A DNA stretch of 64,000 nucleotides. Source: Pocillopora verrucosa (taxonomy: Eukaryota; Cnidaria; Anthozoa; Scleractinia; Pocilloporidae). The stretch covers positions 2,198,316 through 2,262,315 of the forward strand of contig NC_089321.1 in the NCBI RefSeq assembly GCF_036669915.1, read 5' to 3'. Positions 45,028 through 64,000 of the stretch are shown here, in pieces (positions within the stretch are counted from its first letter, which is position 1; each line of letters starts with the position of its first letter). The notes under the pieces are model-generated. The model saw only the letters and a program-made list of their open reading frames with translations. It was not told the DNA's origin and ran no database searches. A program made the position numbers and the translations under genes.

Positions 45028-46642
45028 TAGTAAAGAGTGCCATTTTAACTACCATTAGAAGAGACAGATCAATCTTTGTATGTAAAGTAGCCCAACTTTG
45101 ATAGTTGTTGAATAAAAAATAATGAATAGGGACTCATTCAACACTTAAACATTAGTTTTTCCAGTCATCATCAAACATAGCTGGTAGCAAAGGAACACTT
45201 TTTTCTTAATGGTACATAAATAAAAAATTCATATTGAAGACATCCATTGTAAATAGGAGCTGAAGAAGATGGTTACATAAGCTTTTTTCATTCTGAGAAA
45301 TAACAAAATTGCACAGTACATGTAAGTTAGAGGTCATACTTGTCTGATGAATAATAAAGAATGCCATACCAATTGTTATGAAACTCTTTTGGTGTGCAAA
45401 GTATTTTCTTGAAATAGTTTTATAGTTTTTGTGGACCCAGCCATGAGCTGGCCCAATGAAGTGAATTCATGCAATGCTATTGACTACCCAATCAGGCAGA
45501 TCTTAAAACCACAGACAGGCACTCAAATATATGACTGCAAAGTATTTTTTTTTGCCACCTCAAGAAAATTTGAGACAAGCCAGGGAGAAGTGTGTTGGGA
45601 TTCTGACACTAACCTTTCAGTATTGGACCCCTTACAGACTTCTTGCCAGTTTATGCAGCTCAATGTCCCATTATTTCCCGCAAGTGAAAAAGTGCTCATA
45701 GGGAAGGCTCATTAATGAGGACCTGTTTGCATGCTAGGCAGATCATTGTGATCAATCCTATGACCACCTGTCTTCTTTTTAGACAACCAAGCTTGGCTTG
45801 TTTGGCCAGGCTTAAAAGACACAGACAGGGAATGTCAAAACATGCCTGTTCACAGCTGTAGTAATTTATCACAGTATAAAACATACAGCTTCTGCATTGC
45901 TTGGGTTCTTTGAAATTGCTATTATTGTGTTTGTTTCACTCTTAAGAAACAGGCAGCAATTCATTTTATCTAGACCTTTATCAACTCGATCTACTGGCAG
46001 CCTGTTTAATATGCTTTATTTTGTTATAAATCCACAAAATACATCTAGGAAAAGCTTATTGTAGATCAATTTCTATGTTTATTATTCTGGCATGTCATTA
46101 TTTTATAAATTTTTTTAGACAAAAATTATCATACATTGAGCTATTTAAGGATACTAACTTTGCTTGGAAAAACTTCTACTAACAGTAACTGCAACAGTAC
46201 CATATGTGGTATTAAACACTATGAATACCTCTACCTCAGAGCTATGTGTAACTGCTGTAATAAAATTTATGCTTTTTCCTTGATTTAGAGGTTCACAGAT
46301 TTAGTTGAGTGCTTCATTCTAACCTTCTTGTGGCTCTGGGCCACAAATAATCTCTGATTTCTGTTATTTGAAAATTGATGGAGAAAATTTTATCCTTGTT
46401 TTGATCGTGTTAAGAGGTAGAAAGGTAGAAAGGTAGAAGTTTCCAAGAGTGGGGAATCTTAACAATCAACCATGCAAAACTGAAAGCCAACAGCAACTTC
46501 TTCAAAAGTATTTCAATTTCATGAAATTAAGGGATTTTCTATTGATGTCATACATTAATTGTTCCAGTAGGAACTTAATCAGTGCCAAAAGTTAGTTTAA
46601 AAAAATCCCTCTAAGTGGCTCTTTCAGGAAACATTTACTTCT
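45028..46642. other. Convergent intergenic region, about 1.6 kb
   Basis: Lies between the 3' end of calaxin and the 3' end of the secreted-protein gene. A poly(A) signal (45111-45116) fits calaxin. A diverged second copy of the calaxin terminal exon region lies at about 45277-45420. No gene is supported. Confidence 0.6.
45111..45116 (+). terminator. Putative poly(A) signal of calaxin
   Basis: AATAAA in GTTGAATAAAAAATAATG, 84 bases after the stop codon. Confidence 0.5.
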
Positions 46643-49600
46643 TCAGTATTTCTCACAATCAGCAGAGCTGTACTGGGTGCAAATGGAGTCACTGGTTTCT
46701 TCTGAGTATTTTGGCATTTTGTCAAGTCCAGCTCCTATAAAAATAGTGAAAAGCAAAGGCATAATTTGGCCAATTCAATAAACATTATATAAAATAATGT
46801 GATATAACCATAAAGATAATAAGGTATACTGATTAGATCAATTAGTACTGTAATAACCTAGGGGAAGACAAAATGAACAGTAGAAAGAAGAAATAGCAGA
46901 AGGATATAGATTAAGAACAATTTAGATCATCTTTTCTTTGCCAAAATGTAGGGTTGGTTACCAATGAAACACTAACTTTGTTACAGGTAACAGGCAGATT
47001 AATTACCTTACACATTAAAAAAGCTAAATTGTTTGTATGTTAAAAGGACAAACCTTGAAATAAGTAAAAGAAATAACATGATTTTGGGTGCAATTTGGTG
47101 TTAACCCTTCAACTCCTGTGAGTGACCAAGACAGAATTTCTCCTTACAATATTAATAAAACATCAAGCAGAAAAGTGATGAGAATAAAATATCAGTTAGG
47201 GGATTAAAAGTTGATCCAATACCAAATTCTCCAAACTTACATCACAAGAACTGAATGGCAGACAGTAAGGGGAATCACTAATTAGATCTCAGGAGTTAAA
47301 GGGTTAATAAGTACAAGTGAACTTTTCAAAGACAACAATATTGCATGAGCACTTGTTAATAAGGTACATGAAAAAACATCACAGAAAGTCGAGATGATGA
47401 AATTTTGAAAGCATGTGTGCATTCCTTTTCAGCCAATCAGAAAGGCATAATTTTTCATGTACATTATTACCAGGGGAAATTTTCACACAAATAGTATCAA
47501 ATGAGATAATACTATGTAAAAAACCAAAGCAATACTGGATTACTAATGACACTCAACAGGAAATTGCTCTGTGTATACTACTCAGTTTGACAGTCTCATA
47601 CCAGTGATCAAGTTGTGAAGGTTACAGTAGTTTGTACCATAGTCCAACACAGCATACCAAGTTTCAGAGGTGGAATAGCCCTGAAAGAAGGCGTAAAAAA
47701 GATGTGCAAAGTAAAAATCTCATGTGTTGATCAATTTGAAGCTTCAACATCCACACCCCCCCTCTCCCTAGGCATTTTAACTTATGAAGACTGTTTTGTT
47801 CAAATTCCCAACTTGATAATTCCATTCCACTTTCCCACCTCTGCTGTGCAGGGACAACCGTCAAATGCCAAGGGGTTGCCCAATGGGGATGGGGATGTTG
47901 AAGCTCCAAATTGATTGGGGCACAAGTATTGGAACATTCATTTTATATATCCCGTGTCTGTAGATGGTGAATACACATTACATAAGACAAGGCTTAGCAG
48001 GTCTATGGTTTTATATTTCATCTATTAACACCGATTATGACTACAGTGTACTTCGATGTCTTACTTAGCCTAAAGTTCAGAAACCTGCCATCAGATCACC
48101 TCACAAGAGTAAGAAAGTTGTGCACAAGAAGCCACATCACTACCAGAGAATTTATTTCACATCACTCTCTTTCAGAAATGTTGCTTTTTAAGAATGGTAA
48201 CCTTACTGAATGTTTACTAAGTGATTTAATTTATATCATGAACCTGTAAAGATATCGAAAAATGATTGGTGCACATCTAAGAACTGTGGTCAACCACAAT
48301 CAAAGCATCAAAAATGTTTCCATCAACCCATCAATATTGACCCACTAAATGCCAAAGAGAAGCAAAGATGGAAGATTCTCTCTGCATGTTATACTCAAGC
48401 CAGCATCTTTCTTTCCTATATTTCCATTAGTTTCCTAAATGAGGGAACAACACTTTTATCAGGGGTGAGGTTTTAACAATAAATTTGTTTTAGGCCATGG
48501 CCCCCTTGACTTTTTGTAGGTAAGAGGGAAATATGAATTAAGGAAACTATCTTTATAGCCAGAGAGGTGATTGGATGTCTTCTAAATATACTTGCATTTT
48601 GTTTTATTAGCCTGGAGAATCTCATACCTCTACACTGCACAGTTCAGTTCCATTTGCAGTAAAAGTAAATGTGAGGTCATCTTTGTAGTGCTTCTTGGGC
48701 GTCTCATGGATTGCTTTGATTTCAGTATCAGTCTGACTTTCTAGCTAAAGAAGTAATGATCAAAAACCAAAAATATAAATAGAATTAGAACATGGCATAT
48801 AGTAGAAATAGTCAAGGCTTTACCTTCAACTGAAAATATTCCCATCTTGATTTAAGAAAACAACTGTTGTGGCCAGAGAAAATTTACTGAGTTGGCTACA
48901 TCACAACAACCCTACACAGTAACAAGGCAGATAAATTTGAAAATCTCAATATTCTCTAACGACCCGACATTTATTTTGATCTATGGGAGGAGGTTTTATG
49001 AAACAATGGTTGGGCTTCTACGTAAACATACCGTATAAAGACACTTTTCCCCTTTACCATCTGGGCAGGTTTCATTTGAATGCCACTTCTGAATCTGGTT
49101 AACAATGGCATCATTAACCATACTGCATTTTACTGCCCAAGACCTGAAAGATATGTATCAAGTAACTTATTTCAAAGCTGACACAAAAACGGTTTTTTTT
49201 TAACCAGCAATACCTTGAACCTGCTGGCAAATATGGTAAGAATACATCTGCAAGACAGACCTGGCTATTTTGAAAAAAAAATATAACCTGCTCTTACAAG
49301 TATGATGAGTATAACCTATAACAAGTATAACCCGCTCACACAAGTGTAACTTTTCATTTTTCTTTGTCCCACACTCATGACAAGACAAAAAACATCTTTC
49401 TATAATTCTTTACCAAGCTGAAAACTTACCATCTCTGTAATTTCTATCTACAAACATTACATTGCTGACATTGCCGATCCTAGCAATATGCAGGACGCAT
49501 GTCATATGAACTTCATAATAGACCTTGCTCACCACAGAGTCTTTGAGGCTCAGTGGTAGAGCATCAGAGCATGGAATCCAAAGGTCTGAGGTTCAATTCC

Positions 49601-50340
49601 TCATGAGGACTCAGAATTTTTTCTTTTCCCACACTCATGACAAGACGAAAACACATCTTTCTTTATTACACAATAGAGCTCCCATGGTTAAAACCAAAAT
49701 GCACAGATTACACACAGCTACTGATTTGGTTGTCCTCCCCTTTTTTTTTCAATTTACTAACTTGCCCTTGATTTGATTAAAGGAAAGCCATGTGACTTGA
49801 AGGGTAGTAACCTGGCAGCTTATCTTTCCAATAGCAAGCAATATGGGAAATGACAGCCTTCGCAGAAGACATGTAACTTTGGCACTTTGGAAGACAACTT
49901 CGGAAAAGTTTGGTGACTCCTTTGAATGTAACAATGGTAGGAGGTGCCATACTTCAACTTTTTATTTTTAATGAAGAATGAGAAATGTAGGTTTTCTGCT
50001 GTCTAATTCTCCTCTAAATTTTTTAGTTCCTGACTGCATTGGAAGACCTACGAATCGTGCAGATATTATATGTTTATAGATTTGGGGTAGATCACTCGGA
50101 AGTTTGAAGATATACATATTTATTAATTAAAATGGAGAGATGAAAACTACTTTTAAGATTAACATTTTGTATTATTCAACCAGTTTCGAGTGAGCTATGC
50201 GTGATCTGATATTCATGAACGCAGGTATCTTACGTAATCACATTCCCTTACCAATTTATTTTGCAAGACGCATGTAGAGGCCCTAAGCTGCCTACTGCAT
50301 GGAAGACAACCATGAACATCAGTGAGAGAGTTAATTTCAT
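46643..50340 (-). CDS. Secreted eight-cysteine protein of an unnamed family, 5 exons
   Basis: Minus-strand exons found by reading splice sites: 50340-50252, 49143-49032, 48744-48628, 47680-47602, 46734-46643. All phases agree and the 162-aa frame ends at TGA (46645-46643). Residues 1 to about 20 form a signal peptide (MKLTLSLMFMVVFHAVGSLG). The mature part has eight cysteines and three N-glycosylation sequons (NWS, NET, NGT). Conserved-looking segments are HYKDDLTFTFTANGTELC, STSETWYAVLDYGTNYCN and SDSICTQYSSADCEKY. From memory, this combination resembles small uncharacterised secreted proteins common in cnidarians; I know no function. No membrane helix follows the signal peptide, so it is probably extracellular. 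The longest exon is only 117 nt, so simple ORF scanning misses it. It starts 196 bp from divergent NMT and ends convergent with calaxin. Confidence 0.85.
47101..47307. repeat. TTAACCC-type element copy
   Basis: TTAACCCTTCAACTCCTGTG at the left and AGGAGTTAAAGGGTTAA at the right, in the last intron of the secreted-protein gene. Confidence 0.85.
47740..47935. repeat. Dispersed repeat related to 4790-4930
   Basis: TTGATCAATTTGAAGCTTCA lies just upstream, followed by a C-rich block, GTTCAAATTCCC, GTCAAATGCC and GGGGATGTTGAAGCTCCAAA. The same blocks occur at 57130-57250. In the intron between exons 3 and 4 of the secreted-protein gene, next to exon 4. Confidence 0.5.
49357..49670 (+). mobile_element. 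Dimeric tRNA-derived SINE (plus strand)
   Basis: A first unit is represented only by its tail (TTTGTCCCACACTCATGACA, then AACATCTTTCT). A linker with TGCCGATCCTAGCAATATGC follows. Then comes a tRNA-like head, GGCTCAGTGGTAGAGCATCA with B-box-like GGTTCAATTCC, and a second tail (CCCACACTCATGACAAGACG). In intron 1 of the secreted-protein gene. Confidence 0.75.
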
Positions 50341-50536
50341 CTTAAAGCACGTGGAAGGATATCTGCAAAGCAATCAGTTCAACACTGATAAAAGTTGTGA
50401 AGTTATCTTGTAGACGTCATGTGACATTGAGCTGTGTCAATCATCGACAATAATACTCGAGCATGACTGAGCATGATGGGAAGGTAACCCTCGAGTAGAG
50501 ACTGGGTCAGACACATGTGCACCATTCCTCTTCAAG
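50341..50536. promoter_or_regulatory. Compact bidirectional promoter region (secreted protein / NMT)
   Basis: Only 196 bp separate the start codons of two divergent genes, so promoters and 5'UTRs must share this space. ACGTCATGTGAC (50414-50425) resembles a CRE/E-box-type site; no TATA box is evident. Function inferred from gene order. Confidence 0.5.
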
Positions 50537-62286
<11,750 letters not shown>

Positions 62287-64000
62287 ACATCGGAATGTTC
62301 TGGATCAACAGAACATCCTCTCTAGACCCTCTTGACATTTAAACGATATAATGGTAACAACAAAAAAGCTTGCGGATGAGGAGACACACTGTAAGGAAAT
62401 ACATGACGCAGGAGCGTACTCGATGAAGGCCACGACGCAAAGAAGCTAACTCAGAGTGAATTTCCTAAAAAAAAATTAACAACAAAACTGTATTTAAAGC
62501 GCTTTATCAAGCATACTGCAAGTTGCAGACGTTAGAAAAAAAGTTTTTTTTTAATGTGTATGCGTTTTGTGGGTATTGCTAAATCGGCTTAATGTCGGTA
62601 TCTGAACAACTGCGTACCTACCCACCCCTCCCCTAACCCAACAACCGTCAACTGATAGCAACTGAGGATTGATGTTTGGTTAGGGGGAGTGGTAGGCGTG
62701 CATTTGCTCAGATAATGAAACTATTTTAAAGATTTTTGTTATCAGATTTTAGGTAGTTTCGTTTATACTTGTTCAGTGATAATGAAAGTACTGTAGAGAA
62801 TGCACCTTTTTCAATGGATGGATTAGATGGAAACTAGATTGCGCCGCTTATGGAAAGCAGATGGTATTAATACACGAAAGCTAGTCTTACAATGACCTTA
62901 CAAGAATTAGTTAGAAACGACTGGTAGGGAATTGTACTTAAAAGGTTTGTACTTGTGAGCTTGATTAGACATTTACAAGAAAAAAAAAACAAAAAAACAA
63001 ACATGACAGCTGACAAACGTATGTCGTCAGTTGGCCAGTGTTGTGCAAGTCAAGGTTTTCAAATCTTAGTGTCAAATAATATCGGCAGTGTTAAGAACTT
63101 TCCGACTTCATGAAAACGTAATTGTCCTGCTATGGGTGATTGTAACCTTGCGTGACATTGAGTCACCAGGTGTCACGCAGGGTGACAAACGCAACGTGGT
63201 TTGTATTTCAAGTTGTAGAACCAGACTTAAGTTGATAATCGCAAAAAATGCCATGGAGTAAGTTGAAAGTTTATGAAGCTTCTTAACGGACAGTTTTGCA
63301 TGGGAATCAAGGAAGTAAGAGCAGTATTCTTCTTCTTGGACGTCAGATTCTTGACTTGCCTCATGCATATACTATGGAAATCTGGTTGCAACCATCTTAT
63401 TTACTTCCTATTTAAAAAGCAGTTTGAAAAAAGTAACGCTACTAGTAACGGAATGTTTTAATTGATAGTAAACTGAATATATTCAATTTTTCATGTTTAT
63501 GGTATTGTGTGGTTTGCAAATTGTGTGTTAAACAATGGGGGGGACGCATGGTTTTTTAGAGGAAACGGAGGGTGGGGTCAGTTGTCACTAATAGAGTATT
63601 AGTGGGGACCATAGAAAAAGCAGGGGGTTTCATAAGAATATTACTGAGCCTTACGGGGGAATCAGGAGAATTTTATCGTGACAAAACCAAAATCCTCCGA
63701 CTCCCCCGCCCTCAACCCCTCAAGACGATAAATAGTGACCGGTCCTAACCTACTGGGGCAAAATATTCGTGTGCAGAAAACTCATTTAAATGAAATTTCT
63801 GTATCGTTAGAATGCTTGATTTGTTACGTAAGACCAAGAGAAAGTAATAGGACCTATCATTTTCTGTTGGTAAAGCTTATTCCAAGACTACGATTGACGT
63901 TCACAAACGTATAGAAGTTTTATGAAACAAATTTGAATCGGAAACCTCAACTGTTAAAGGACTTAAGAAAAATAAGATGGTTAAGAGAGGTTGTCAGTAA
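62287..64000. other. Downstream of NMT, no gene seen
   Basis: The first part should be NMT 3'UTR. The rest is AT-rich with short frames lacking domains. No repeat of the families above was recognised. Confidence 0.55.

Noticed and set aside
46643-46734. Alternative reading frame of the last exon (starting ELDLTKCQNTQKK)
   Set aside because: It fits only if exon 4 is skipped. Including exon 4 (47602-47680) gives correct phase and the cysteine-rich ending CTQYSSADCEKY.

Overview
This window looks like nuclear DNA of an anthozoan cnidarian, most likely a stony coral. It is AT-rich, its genes have many short exons with GT-AG introns, and the proteins match animal families. Coding exons are small islands among dispersed repeats. 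The taxon is inferred from gene content and repeat style, not proven.

Layout: (1) 230-8795, plus strand: a DNAJC1/ERdj1-type ER membrane J-protein in 11 exons, complete. (2) 8796-13764: a repeat-bearing gap with no gene I can support. (3) 13765-19578, plus: a type II membrane protein with a LamG-like jelly-roll domain, a C-type lectin domain and a Ser-Gly-rich acidic tail. (4) 19579-24204: repeat-rich gap. (5) 24205-28208, minus: RBM45, a four-RRM RNA-binding protein, head-to-head with (6) 28834-36983, plus: an AF10/AF17-type (MLLT10/6) PHD-finger chromatin protein with AT-hook, octapeptide-leucine zipper and polyQ. (7) 39019-39654, minus: an orphan single-exon ORF. (8) 40500-45027, plus: calaxin (CLXN/EFCAB1), an EF-hand protein of motile cilia. 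(9) 46643-50340, minus: a five-exon gene for a 162-residue secreted protein with eight cysteines, pieced together from splice sites because no single long ORF shows it. It is head-to-head, 196 bp away, with (10) 50537-62286, plus: N-myristoyltransferase in 12 exons, complete. (11) 62287-64000: no gene seen.

The genes do not form a pathway. They are mostly unrelated housekeeping or ciliary genes plus two secreted or surface proteins. The proximity of DNAJC1, AF10 and NMT is notable, because their human counterparts share chromosome arms: DNAJC1, MLLT10 and NMT2 on 10p, MLLT6 and NMT1 on 17q.

The non-coding space is dominated by short mobile elements. The main ones are about 20 copies of a roughly 210-bp element with TTAACCCTTTAACTCC-type inverted ends, two copies of a CAGGGCGTGAAATT-ended element each nested in one of those, two kinds of tRNA-derived SINE, and several foldback elements. 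No rRNA, functional tRNA or CRISPR array was seen.
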